DNA of 64,000 nucleotides, taken from NCBI GenBank assembly GCA_033391075.1, contig JAWPMV010000001.1, positions 4,030,001-4,094,000 of the forward strand. The letters are read 5' to 3'. The DNA is from Bacteroidia bacterium. Its GTDB lineage: Bacteria > Bacteroidota > Bacteroidia > J057. The notes beneath the pieces were generated by a model, which saw nothing but the letters and a program-made list of their open reading frames with translations, did not search any database and was not told where the DNA came from. Position 1 is the first letter of the stretch. Each line of letters begins with the position of its first letter. This document shows positions 49,797 through 59,600 of the stretch, one piece after another. Position numbers and translations under genes: made by a program.

Positions 49797-52700
49797 CTAT
49801 TGCCCAAAATACTTAGGCATAGACTGTCTCGCTTGCTGAAGTTCCTGAGCTAATTCAGGACGATTAAACTCCGGATCCAATGCCAGACTCGCCAGATAGT
49901 TGAGGGTCTGAACATATACACTCCTTCTTGGAAAGGTATCTCCGGAATCATAATAATACTTAAGGGAATTGACCACGCGATCTTTCGCCATATTAAAGTA
50001 TTTATCTGCCTTTTCCTTATTCCCTAATTGATTCCAGGAAATAGCCGTTCTCACAATTAGATAAGGCTCTGGAGTTGCGATTTCCAATGGGAATTTTTCT
50101 TCAGCAGCAATAGCCAGATTATTAGCTTTGCTACGATAATCGGCAACTACTACCCTATTATTATCAATCACAGCCTGAAGACTATCCGCAGCTTCAGATC
50201 CGCCGGCTATTTGAGATTCCATATTAGCGATACCTCGCTCAAGCTCTGTAGCATCACGCACATAACTTCCAATCAATCTATGGAAGGTATTGTGGTAGTT
50301 GGAAACCATACGAATGATGTTCTCATCAAAATAGGTTCCGGGCTTGTTAAGGTTACGGAAACGGAATTTGTTCATGAGGTTATCATACATCCGTCCCTTA
50401 TCGATATTACCGGAAAACTGATCAAATCGATCACTAAATCCTGGTTTTTTCAAGGGAAGAACCCGATAAGCCAATCCTTCCTGACGAAGGAAAGGATCCA
50501 GTTTCAGGAAGTTGCTGGGCGTTACTGTATTAGCGAAATAGATCGGACGCTCCCAACCTTGACTGGCTGTATTTTCCAGAAGATTCAGCAGCAATACGTC
50601 TTTCAATTCCAAATAGCGGCTTTGTCCTCCGCGTGTATTAAACTTCCAGCTCATATTTTGCTGAACATAAGGAGCATCCTCAGCTCCAATGATTCCTTTT
50701 GCCACTAAATCTGCAGCAGAAGCTCCATTGATAGTCTTGGTTACTTCTTTCTGAGAACCATAATTACGACTCTGGTTAGTCTGTCCTCTATAATTGGAAG
50801 GAGAAATAGACAAAGGTAAAGGAGGAGAATCATTGACCTTCTGGTACATTTGATCGATATACCAATCAGTATTCACATAGCTCAAACATAGTACTCGAAC
50901 ATCAGGACGTACCTGTTCAACTTCCTGCGCATACCATAAGGGGAAGGTATCATTATCCCCATTCGTAAAGAGTACTGCATTAGGAGCGAGTGAGTTCAGC
51001 AGGTTGTAGGCTGAATCTGGTGCTACATATCGATCTGCACGTGAGTGATCATCCCAGCCTTCTATTCCCATTAATAAAGTAGCAATTATCCCCAGGCCAA
51101 TGCCGAGATAAGCCGCTGCATCTTTCAGGTATTGTTTGAGCACCATATAGATCGCAGGGACAGCCAGCCCAATCCAAATCGCAAAGGTTTGGAAAGAACC
51201 CGCAAAGGAGTAATCCCTTTCACGCGGCTGCATGGGATACTGATTTAAATAGATAATGATGGCAAAACCCGTAAAGAAGAATAGGAGTCCTACGATGATC
51301 GCCTCATTCCTTCGTTTGAGCGTTTGATATACCAGCCCAAATAATCCCAATAAAAATGGGAGTAAATAGAAATGGTTCTTCGCTGGATTATTCTTGATAA
51401 AGTCAGGCATGTCGCTGGTACTGGTGAAAATTCCACTTTCCCAATCCATATCCTGTGTATCTCCCTGTCGGCCAGCAAAATTCCACATAAAGTAGCGCCA
51501 GTACATATGGATCACCTGATAGTTCCAGAAGAATTTAATATCCTCCGAGGAGGTAGGTTTATCGTCATACGGGGTGTTTGCAGCCCCTTTCCGCCTCACA
51601 TAATTCACATATCCATGCGGCCCCATATTGTAGCGACCACTTTCATACATCCGTGGGAACCATTTCAAATCCTTGTTGGCATAGCGTGCTTTTACTTTCT
51701 CACCTATCGCACGGTAGAATTCATTCCCATCTTTATCGGTATCCAGTATATATTCTGTTCCGGCATTGTCATATCCTACTGCACGAGCATTATAGAGAGG
51801 TCCTTTGAGTAAAGGCCTGTTTCCATATTGCTCCCTTTTCATGTAACTGATGAATGTATGGGTCGCATCGGGATTGTTCTCATCTATCGCAGGGTTGGCA
51901 TTCGAACGAATTGGAACCATGAGATAAGAAGAGAAACCAATAAAGATGACCACTGTGCTCATAAGCGCCAGATTGAGCAGACGTTTCTTGTTTTTAGCGC
52001 TGTAATAAACGCCGTATGCAAGACCGGCAAATAGCAGCAGGAAGAATACCACCAGACCGGAGCCTACCGGTAATCCTAATCCACTTTTCACGCCTCCAAC
52101 AGAAGAAACGGTTGCCAGAGCACGTTCAAATGCCCAGGCGATATCGAAGGTATAAATGATGATCCCTGTCTGAATGATCCCCAGAATAGCAACTGATATG
52201 CCACTGGTAACGAAAAATCCGGTCCAGGAGAAATCGTGTTTTTTGAAGTAATAAATAAAGGCAAGTGCCGGGATGGTCAACAAGTTCAACAAGTGAACTC
52301 CGATCGATAGTCCCATCAAATAGGCAATCAATACGATCCAACGCTCATTTCCAGGCTCATTGGCACGAGCTTCCCACTTAAACATCAACCATACTACAAT
52401 GGCTGTGAAGAAGGAACTCATCGCGTAAACCTCTGCTTCAACTGCATTGAACCAGAAAGAATCTGCGAAGGTATTTGCCAATCCCCCTACTAAGCCTGCA
52501 GCCATAATGACCAGGGTTTGAATATTAGTAGGCGCCTCATCGCTACCTCCCATCAGGAGTTTTTTCGCGAGGTAAGTTGTGATCCAGGTTGTAAATAGCA
52601 CAGTGAACGCACTCGAGAGTACACTCAAAAGATTGAGCATAAAGGCGACATTGAGCATATCAGGGCCTGCCAACATGGCAAAAATCCGTCCTACAAGTAG

Positions 52701-52874
52701 GAAGAAGGGTGCTCCGGGAGGGTGTGGAACCTCCAATTCATTTGCACAGGCAATAAATTCCCCACAATCCCAATAACTGGCTGTAGGTGCCATCGTCAAT
52801 AGGTACACCACCAGGGCAATCAGGAAGGTTCCCCAGCCAGTAAAATTATTAATTCGGTTATAGTCCATATTCAT
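49797..52874 (-). CDS. DUF2723 membrane protein (PMT-like glycosyltransferase superfamily) with TPR tail
   Basis: About 1025 aa from the likely start at 52874 (MNMDYNRINNFTGWGTF); an upstream ATG at 52913 gives 13 extra residues. The conserved loop SYWDCGEFIACANELEVPHPPGAPFFLLVGRIFAML is the DUF2723 signature, and its acidic pair resembles the catalytic site of protein-O-mannosyltransferase-like GT-C enzymes. About a dozen membrane segments follow, then a soluble part with NGDNDTFPLWYAQEVEQVRPDVRVLCLSYVNTDWYI and a C-terminal helical repeat region (LIVRTAISWNQLGNKEKADKYFNMAKDRV). It probably transfers sugars from lipid carriers to exported proteins; the substrate is unproven. Confidence 0.92.
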   Translation of the reverse strand: MNMDYNRINNFTGWGTFLIALVVYLLTMAPTASYWDCGEFIACANELEVPHPPGAPFFLLVGRIFAMLAGPDMLNVAFMLNLLSVLSSAFTVLFTTWITTYLAKKLLMGGSDEAPTNIQTLVIMAAGLVGGLANTFADSFWFNAVEAEVYAMSSFFTAIVVWLMFKWEARANEPGNERWIVLIAYLMGLSIGVHLLNLLTIPALAFIYYFKKHDFSWTGFFVTSGISVAILGIIQTGIIIYTFDIAWAFERALATVSSVGGVKSGLGLPVGSGLVVFFLLLFAGLAYGVYYSAKNKKRLLNLALMSTVVIFIGFSSYLMVPIRSNANPAIDENNPDATHTFISYMKREQYGNRPLLKGPLYNARAVGYDNAGTEYILDTDKDGNEFYRAIGEKVKARYANKDLKWFPRMYESGRYNMGPHGYVNYVRRKGAANTPYDDKPTSSEDIKFFWNYQVIHMYWRYFMWNFAGRQGDTQDMDWESGIFTSTSDMPDFIKNNPAKNHFYLLPFLLGLFGLVYQTLKRRNEAIIVGLLFFFTGFAIIIYLNQYPMQPRERDYSFAGSFQTFAIWIGLAVPAIYMVLKQYLKDAAAYLGIGLGIIATLLMGIEGWDDHSRADRYVAPDSAYNLLNSLAPNAVLFTNGDNDTFPLWYAQEVEQVRPDVRVLCLSYVNTDWYIDQMYQKVNDSPPLPLSISPSNYRGQTNQSRNYGSQKEVTKTINGASAADLVAKGIIGAEDAPYVQQNMSWKFNTRGGQSRYLELKDVLLLNLLENTASQGWERPIYFANTVTPSNFLKLDPFLRQEGLAYRVLPLKKPGFSDRFDQFSGNIDKGRMYDNLMNKFRFRNLNKPGTYFDENIIRMVSNYHNTFHRLIGSYVRDATELERGIANMESQIAGGSEAADSLQAVIDNNRVVVADYRSKANNLAIAAEEKFPLEIATPEPYLIVRTAISWNQLGNKEKADKYFNMAKDRVVNSLKYYYDSGDTFPRRSVYVQTLNYLASLALDPEFNRPELAQELQQARQSMPKYFGQ

Positions 52875-53006
52875 GTTCAAATTCAGAGGTCGAATATAAA
52901 AAAACATTCGCACAAAGGCGCAGGCAAATCTGCTTAATTCGTGTAAAATCAGCGAATTAGATAGAAAAATCTACTTTTTGTGGGGAGAGAAAAATTTTTC
53001 TCCAAA

Positions 53007-53375
53007 TTACCAGGGCTTATTAAAATCCTCAGGTGTATATATATGATTACGCTCTTCGAAATTTGAGGAGGAATTGGAAGCCGGATGGAAAGAATCGGCT
53101 GATTTTATTAGCCTGCGAATCCAGGCCAATGGGCTTAAGATGAGAAAAAACAGCAGAGCCAGCAATAGGAAAGAGGAAATCGCACCCAGTTTTTGACTCA
53201 GAAATACCCAGCTTTTATGGATTCCCTCACGTAGCTGTTTACTCAAAAGGCCTCCTGCTCCCAAAAATAGAGCTATCCAAAGGGCTATTTCCAAATCGAA
53301 TAAAACAAAAAGTAAGCCTCCCAGTAACACCAGGGCCAGCAAACTCTCATCCGAACTGTAAGTGGGGGATCGCAT
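53007..53375 (-). CDS. SxtJ-like small membrane protein
   Basis: 122 aa from ATG 53375, which lies one base after the DUF5989 stop codon. Two or three membrane segments (LLALVLLGGLLFVLFDLEIALWIALFLGAGGLLS and ISSFLLLALLFFLILSPLAWIRRLI). Size, hydrophobicity and neighbourhood match the SxtJ family found beside carbamoyltransferases. Partner of the next two genes. Confidence 0.75.
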   Translation of the reverse strand: MRSPTYSSDESLLALVLLGGLLFVLFDLEIALWIALFLGAGGLLSKQLREGIHKSWVFLSQKLGAISSFLLLALLFFLILSPLAWIRRLIKSADSFHPASNSSSNFEERNHIYTPEDFNKPW

Positions 53376-53376
53376 A

Positions 53377-53526
53377 TTAGAAAAGCGTATATACGAAACT
53401 TCCGATGGCAGAGCTTTCAGCAAAGATGAGGATGACAGCCATAAACAATATGATGAGGATTATCGGAGCCAGCCAGAATTTTTTTCGTTCCAGGACAAAG
53501 TTCCACAGATCCTTAAATGATTCCAT
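53377..53526 (-). CDS. DUF5989-like 49-aa membrane protein
   Basis: ATG at 53526, TAA at 53377-53379. MESFKDLWNFVLERKKFWLAP leads into a single membrane helix (IILIILFMAVILIFAE) and a short tail (SSAIGSFVYTLF). This matches the DUF5989 pattern (xDLWxFLxxRKKWWLxP). It is coupled with its neighbours: 25 bp after the carbamoyltransferase stop, one base before the SxtJ-like start. Confidence 0.82.
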   Translation of the reverse strand: MESFKDLWNFVLERKKFWLAPIILIILFMAVILIFAESSAIGSFVYTLF

Positions 53527-53550
53527 ATTCAATCTCTTTGAGTTCGCTAA

Positions 53551-55365
53551 TTACATTTTCTGCGAATCTTTTTCAATGATAAAATTCTCCAGAACCAATA
53601 CATCCATCTCGGTTTGCAGGAAACAATGAATAGCTTCTTGCGGATTACATACAATCGGTTCTCCTCGGACATTAAAACTGGTATTTAGTAAAATGCCGTA
53701 TCCACGTTCTTCCTTAAACGCCTGCAATAGGGCATAAAAGCGCGGATTATCTGATTTTTTTAAGCTTTGAATACGTGCACTTCCATCCACATGTGTAATC
53801 GCAGGAAGGGCAGACCTTTTAAAAGTCAGCTTTTCCTCCAACGGTAATTCATGGTAATTCTCAGGAAGCTGACGGAGTTGATCAGTCTTTAGCTTCCGAA
53901 CAAAACTCATATAGGGAGAGGATTGCTTTAGGTCAAAATACGCTTCCAACTCCTCTTCCAATACAACCGGCGCAAAAGGACGAAAGCTTTCCCGATTTTT
54001 GATCTTAAGATTGACAATACGCTGCATATTTGCCTGTCCGGGATCTCCCAGGATGCTCCGATTTCCAAGGGCCCGGGGACCAAACTCCATGTTTCCCTGA
54101 AACCAGCCGACTACTTTTGCAGATGCTAATTGATTAGCTATATAGGGAAAAAGGAGCTCATCTGCTTGTTCGGTAAACTTCAGATTTGCTTCCTCCAGGG
54201 CAGCCCTGATTTCCTCAGAAGTATATGCAGGTCCGAGATAGGTTCCTTTCTTTACATCTTGGGCAGGCTGCCTCCTTTCTTTTTCAAAATGGATGTAATA
54301 AGCAGCCAAAGCAGCCCCTAAAGAGCCTCCGGCATCTCCTGCAGCCGCTTGTACATATATTTCTTTAAAATCATTTTCCTCCAAAAGCCTCCCATTCGCT
54401 ACGCAATTCAAGGCCACGCCTCCTGCCAAACAGAGGTAGTTTGAACCGGTCAGACGTTTCGCTTCTTTCGCCAGCAAAAGTATAATCTCTTCCGTTACTT
54501 CCTGAATTGCCCGGGCCAGATCACAATGTTCCTGCAAAATTGGGGTTTCAGCTTCCCGTTTGGGTATGCCAAACAAATTCGCCCATTGCTTATCCTGAAT
54601 CATGCGCAGATCATAAGGATAGCTGAAATAGGAAATATTTAGTCGAAAGGATCCATCAGGAAACAGATCGATCAAGTGATCCTTTATGCTTTGTTTAAAT
54701 TTCTGGGTTTGAGTTGAATGAGGATTGCCATAGGGAGCGAGCCCCATAAGTTTGTATTCCCCCGAATTCACCTTAAAGCCTAAAAAATACGTAAAGGAGG
54801 AATACAGCAAACCCAGAGAATGTGGAAAAGAAATCTGTTTTTTTACCTCAATCGCTTTTCCTTTCCCATGCATAATACTCGTTGTCGCCCATTCCCCTAC
54901 TCCATCCACACATAAAATAGCTGCGTCCTCAAAAGGGGAAGGATAATAGGCACTGGCAGCATGAGACAAATGATGTTCAGGAAAGAGCAGAGGTACGGAT
55001 TTGGGATCATATTCCCCGATTGCACCTAATTCCTTCCTCAGGCTCGATTTGAGGAAGAGTTTTTCTTTCACCCAAATCGGCATAGACTTTACAAATTGCC
55101 GAAATCCTTTGGGCGCATAGGCATAATAGGTTTCTAGCAAACGCTCAAATTTCAGCAGCGGTTTATCATAAAATACGAGGGCATCCACCTCCTTGAGCTT
55201 TATTCCTGCTTCTTTCAGGCAATAGGAAAGCGCTTGAGCAGGAAATTGAGGATCATGCTTAATCCTACTAAAGCGTTCTTCCTGGGCTGCCGCCAGTATT
55301 TCGCCATCCTTCAGTAAGGCAGCGGCAGCATCGTGATAGTACGCAGATATTCCCAGGATATACAT
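53551..55365 (-). CDS. Carbamoyltransferase (NodU/CmcH/TobZ family)
   Basis: 604 aa from ATG 55365 (MYILGISAYYHDAAAALLKDG); earlier ATGs add unconserved residues. The N-terminal Kae1-like ATPase half has EERFSRIKHDPQFP, LLFPEHHLSHAASAYYPSPFEDAAILCVDGVGEWATTSI and YLCLAGGVALNCVANGRLL. The C-terminal YrdC-like half has WFQGNMEFGPRALGNRSILGDP and TSFNVRGEPIVCNP. The enzyme makes carbamoyl-adenylate from carbamoyl phosphate and ATP and transfers the carbamoyl group to a sugar or secondary-metabolite hydroxyl. Substrate unknown; no biosynthetic cluster is present apart from the DUF5989 and SxtJ-like genes. Confidence 0.95.
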   Translation of the reverse strand: MYILGISAYYHDAAAALLKDGEILAAAQEERFSRIKHDPQFPAQALSYCLKEAGIKLKEVDALVFYDKPLLKFERLLETYYAYAPKGFRQFVKSMPIWVKEKLFLKSSLRKELGAIGEYDPKSVPLLFPEHHLSHAASAYYPSPFEDAAILCVDGVGEWATTSIMHGKGKAIEVKKQISFPHSLGLLYSSFTYFLGFKVNSGEYKLMGLAPYGNPHSTQTQKFKQSIKDHLIDLFPDGSFRLNISYFSYPYDLRMIQDKQWANLFGIPKREAETPILQEHCDLARAIQEVTEEIILLLAKEAKRLTGSNYLCLAGGVALNCVANGRLLEENDFKEIYVQAAAGDAGGSLGAALAAYYIHFEKERRQPAQDVKKGTYLGPAYTSEEIRAALEEANLKFTEQADELLFPYIANQLASAKVVGWFQGNMEFGPRALGNRSILGDPGQANMQRIVNLKIKNRESFRPFAPVVLEEELEAYFDLKQSSPYMSFVRKLKTDQLRQLPENYHELPLEEKLTFKRSALPAITHVDGSARIQSLKKSDNPRFYALLQAFKEERGYGILLNTSFNVRGEPIVCNPQEAIHCFLQTEMDVLVLENFIIEKDSQKM

Positions 55366-55442
55366 GGACATCGAAAAAATTGAAGCGAGAATATCTTCTT
55401 TTTTAGCTAAAAAAGCGAACACTTTTACCTGCGAAACCAGAC

Positions 55443-55470
55443 AAAAAAAAGGCGGACCCGAAAGTCCGCC
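55443..55470 (-). terminator. Terminator of the T9SS type-A gene
   Basis: On the minus strand GGCGGAC / GTCCGCC with a six-base loop (55451-55470), followed by eight T. It begins 27 bases after the stop codon at 55497. Confidence 0.88.
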
Positions 55471-55496
55471 CTCGTGAGGAAATAGCGTAGCTAAGT

Positions 55497-56612
55497 CTAC
55501 TGCTTAAGAAATTTTCCGATTGAATGTTGATTTCCATCTTTTCCGATGAGGCTCGCATAGTACATGCCCTCACTTAGATTACCTACCTGCATTTGATATA
55601 CCCCTTTTTCCAGGTCAAAGCTTTCTCTTAGAATTTGCTTCCCAAATGCATCCACTACCAGCACTTCATAGGCTCCTTTTGCTTGATCCTGCAATTTGAA
55701 GTTCACAAAGTCGACAGCAGGATTAGGCGAAATTTCAAAGCGGAGGTTTGAGAGAAAAGAATTCTCCAATTTGACTTCCTCTACTTTCGAATATTCAAAC
55801 AAACCATTTTTATCTACCTGCTTGAGTCGGTAAAAGACTCTTTCGGCGACATAGGCCTTATCCACGTAGAAATATTCCTGTTTCTCAGTCGTATTCCCAG
55901 CCCCTTCAATTTGGGCAATCTTTTCAAAAGCCTGCCCATCTACACTTTTTTCAATTTGGAAGTAATCATTGTTGATTTCGATAGAAGTTCCCCAATTGAG
56001 TTCTACTTCTCTTCCATTGATGCCTCTGGCCGCAAAATGTGTCCATTCTACCGGAAAGGCTCCATTTGGGATAAAGCTGTCAAAAACATTTTGCCCTCCC
56101 ATAAAAAGTGCAGGATCGGTATTGCCGAAAATGGTTCCAGCTCCTGTTGGCACAAATTCAAAAGCGGGGGTTGAGCTTGCGGTAAAATCCACATTAAATA
56201 GCTCCTGGTTCCCGGCGGCACTCAAGGCCTGGAGTCCAGACCCTGAGTTTGTGAATTGAACATAATAATATCCATCTCCTCCATCGGACCCAATTGCTCC
56301 CCCTGGCCCGAGGCCGGTGTTCTGGGCAAAGCCCATGGCTGTTCCATTAAAAGTGATGGATGACACCGGATTGGCACCTAATACCGCCGGCCAACGCATG
56401 GTGATCTGGCTACCCAAAGACCAGATATTGCATGGTGCTGCAGTTACATCCAGATTGGGTTTTATGAATACAGAAAGTGTATTTCCGGTTACGCTCTGGC
56501 CGATCTGCACTTGCAGCCAGTTGCAAAATTGTGCTTGTGCAGGGATAGGTAACAGTATCCCAAACCAAAACAAGCAAAGAACAAGTATATAAGGTTTTAC
56601 TAATCGATTCAT
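55497..56612 (-). CDS. Secreted protein with T9SS type-A (Por secretion) tail
   Basis: 371 aa from ATG 56612 (MNRLVKPYILVLCLFWFGILLPIPAQAQ, signal peptide); an ATG 15 codons earlier lacks signal character. A central region of about 160 residues resembles a cohesin-like or adhesive beta-sandwich (ITMRWPAVLGANPVSSITFNG, ELFNVDFTASSTPAFEFVPTGAGTIFG). Then an Ig/FN-like module (GREVELNWGTSIEINNDYFQIEKSVDGQAFEKIAQIEG) and the type-A tail (ISPNPAVDFVNFKLQ, YEVLVVDAFGKQILRESFDLEKG, GMYYASLIGKDG). It lies 11 bp after the giant dockerin-like protein, same strand. Confidence 0.88.
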   Translation of the reverse strand: MNRLVKPYILVLCLFWFGILLPIPAQAQFCNWLQVQIGQSVTGNTLSVFIKPNLDVTAAPCNIWSLGSQITMRWPAVLGANPVSSITFNGTAMGFAQNTGLGPGGAIGSDGGDGYYYVQFTNSGSGLQALSAAGNQELFNVDFTASSTPAFEFVPTGAGTIFGNTDPALFMGGQNVFDSFIPNGAFPVEWTHFAARGINGREVELNWGTSIEINNDYFQIEKSVDGQAFEKIAQIEGAGNTTEKQEYFYVDKAYVAERVFYRLKQVDKNGLFEYSKVEEVKLENSFLSNLRFEISPNPAVDFVNFKLQDQAKGAYEVLVVDAFGKQILRESFDLEKGVYQMQVGNLSEGMYYASLIGKDGNQHSIGKFLKQ

Positions 56613-56622
56613 GATTATTGGA

Positions 56623-59600
56623 TTAAGGAATTTGTTCACTGAAACTATGGCTATCACTAAAGGTGGTATTCAGTGGATGAAGAAGAATATTGAGGAACAA
56701 TACATTCACCTCTGTCAAGGGACCCGTATAGATCACTGAGCCGTCCATACTCAAATCTTCTATGGCATATTCCGTAACTATATGAGATACCGAGAAGAAG
56801 GTATTGTCAGGCGCAAAGAGGATTTTACTGAATATGGGATTCGCATCTGAAAGAGGTCCTGTATAGAACACAGACTTATCTCCATTTGCGTCACCTCCCC
56901 AGAGCATTTTCACCCCGGCTGCTATCCTTTGCGCATGATTGCCATGAGTCGCAGTAGACAGATTGGTAAAATCTACAGAAGTAGCCGAGCCAGTCGTAAC
57001 TGTAGCAGTTCCAACTGTCATGGTACCCAGGTGATTTCTATGTCGAACTGCGATGTAGTAATCATCCGTCGGCAGATCAAAGCCGATAGGGGAAACACCA
57101 TCTCCTGCATCGACTACAGATCCATTTCTCAACACCAGGCCTGCCTGACGTCCCAGGATATTCGCAGGATTGATCTTATCTCTCAACTCAACAAATACCC
57201 AATCAACCGGAGCAGTAGTTCCACTCGTATTTAGCACAGGTCCAGAAGCTGAATTGCTGCCTAAACCTGCTATAGGAGCATAGCCCATGGCGGTATAGGG
57301 TTCGGTCAGCATATCTACCGGATGTTTTACCCTCAGTGAATCGTGCATTAGGCCTGCCGCAGAAACATAGGCTCCCTGCAAGAAGACTTTTACATCTACC
57401 AGGATAGGATTTACGGGAGGCTGGTCGAGGAAATAAGAAATGGAATCAGAGGTACATCCTTTATCATCCGTGATCACTACTTTATAGGTATCACTTGCCA
57501 ATCCTACAGCCAATTGAGTGGTCTGGGTTAATGGATCATCCCATTGGTAGCCAACATAAGGAGGAGTTCCGCCTTGAGGTACAGCCAGGAGTTCTCCATT
57601 TGAAGCACCATTGGCACTAATAGGAGAAGTTTCCAGAATAAAGCCCGTAGGCAATGCATTCACCTGCACATAAACCGTATCACTGCTGGAGAAACAATTA
57701 TTGCTAATGGTCCAGATCAGTGGGAATGGATTCAAGCCACTTACAGTAGGTGTAAGTAGGTTGGTCAGGTCTGCGGTTGGATCCGTATTGCCTGGAACAA
57801 AGATGGCATTAGGATCTCCGAAAGACCATGCGCCTGTTTCTCCTACTCCTGGGCTATTTGCACTCAATGTCAGAAGTTCTTCTGCACAAACCTCCACAAG
57901 ATTCGGCATATTGATTACTGCCGTAGTAGGAGCGACTGCAGGAAGTACCGTTACATTGAAACTACAGGTATCTATATTTCCAACAAGATCCACTGCCTGA
58001 TAGGATACGACTGTATTACCTACCGGAAAGGTCGAACCACTGGAGAAGCCTGCAATCAGAGAAATTGAGATCGTTCCCGGACAATTATCAGAAGCTGTAA
58101 CCCCTGTATAGGTAACTACGGCATCACAGGTCGTAGGACTCCCCGTTACAACAATATCCGGAGGACAAAGTATTTGTGGAGCTTCTGTATCTGTAACCGT
58201 AACATTGAAACTACAGCTAACTGTATTGCCTCCCAGGTCCGTATAGGAATAGCTAACAGAAGTTACTCCCAGAGGGAATTGATCTCCGCTCGCAAAACCT
58301 GTCTGCAATGTAGGAGGTCCGGTAAGCGGGCAATTGTCCGTTACAGCCGGCAGGGCATAATTTACCACTGCTCCACATTGACCCGGATCATTGGATACAG
58401 AAATATCCAGTGGACAAGTCATCACAGGTGCGATATTATCATTGATGGTTACGGTGAACGAACAGGTATCTGTATTTCCAGAAGAATCCGTAGCTATATA
58501 GGTTTCGGTTGTAGTACCGACCGGGAAGAAATTCCCATTTCCTATCCCAGAAATCAGGGTAACCTGAACGGGAGAACAGTTATCAGAAACTCCTACTCCG
58601 GGATAAAAGACTACTGCACCACACTGACCTGGATCTACATTCTGCACGACATTAGCCGGACAAGTGATCACAGGATCTTCATTATCAATAACCGTAATCG
58701 TGAACGTACAGGTATCAGAATTACCAGACTCATCAAATACTATATGCGTAATGGTATCTGTACCTATAGGATAAAAGGCTGTGATACTTGGATTTATCCT
58801 TCCATTTCCATTAATCCCACAATTATCTGTCGCTGTAGGTGTATTATAGCTTACTGTTGCGCCACATTGACCGGGATCATTGAATACCACGATATCTGCA
58901 GGACAGTCTATGACAGGAGGAATGGTATCCAGAACGGTAACATTGGCTGAACAGCTACTGGTATTTCCATTTACATCTGTAACGGTAAGCACCACGGCAT
59001 TCAATCCTGTATCCACACAAGCAAAGCTTGTTGTACTTAAACTCAAGGATGCGATCCCACAGTTATCCGAACTTCCATTGTCAATCTGCCCGGGAGTTAT
59101 TATTGCTATGCCTCCTGTATCAAGGTAGACCGTAAGGTCCTGACAAATAGCGATCGGAGGCAAAATGTCTTCAACCGTTACCGTCGCTGTCGCAGTTGAG
59201 CTATTGCTATTATTATCGATAGCGGTCAGGCTAACAGTGTTGGCTCCGACATCCGCGCAATCAAAATCATAGTCTGAAAGCAATAAGGTATCTATCCCAC
59301 AAGCATCCGAGCTTCCATTATCGATATCATTTGCTGTGATACTGGCTTGCCCATTTGCATCTAATTGAATGGTGATGTTCTGCGTTTGGGCAATGGGTGA
59401 GACGGTATCCTCCACCGTAACTGTGGCTGTACAAATTGCACTATTGTTGTAATTATCGACAACAGTCAGGGTAACAGTATTTGTCCCTACATCCGCACAA
59501 GTGAAATCATAGATATCCAAAAACATGGTATCGATTCCACAGGCATCATAACTATTGTTGTCAATATCAGCAGCGACGATACTGGCATTTCCACTGGCAT

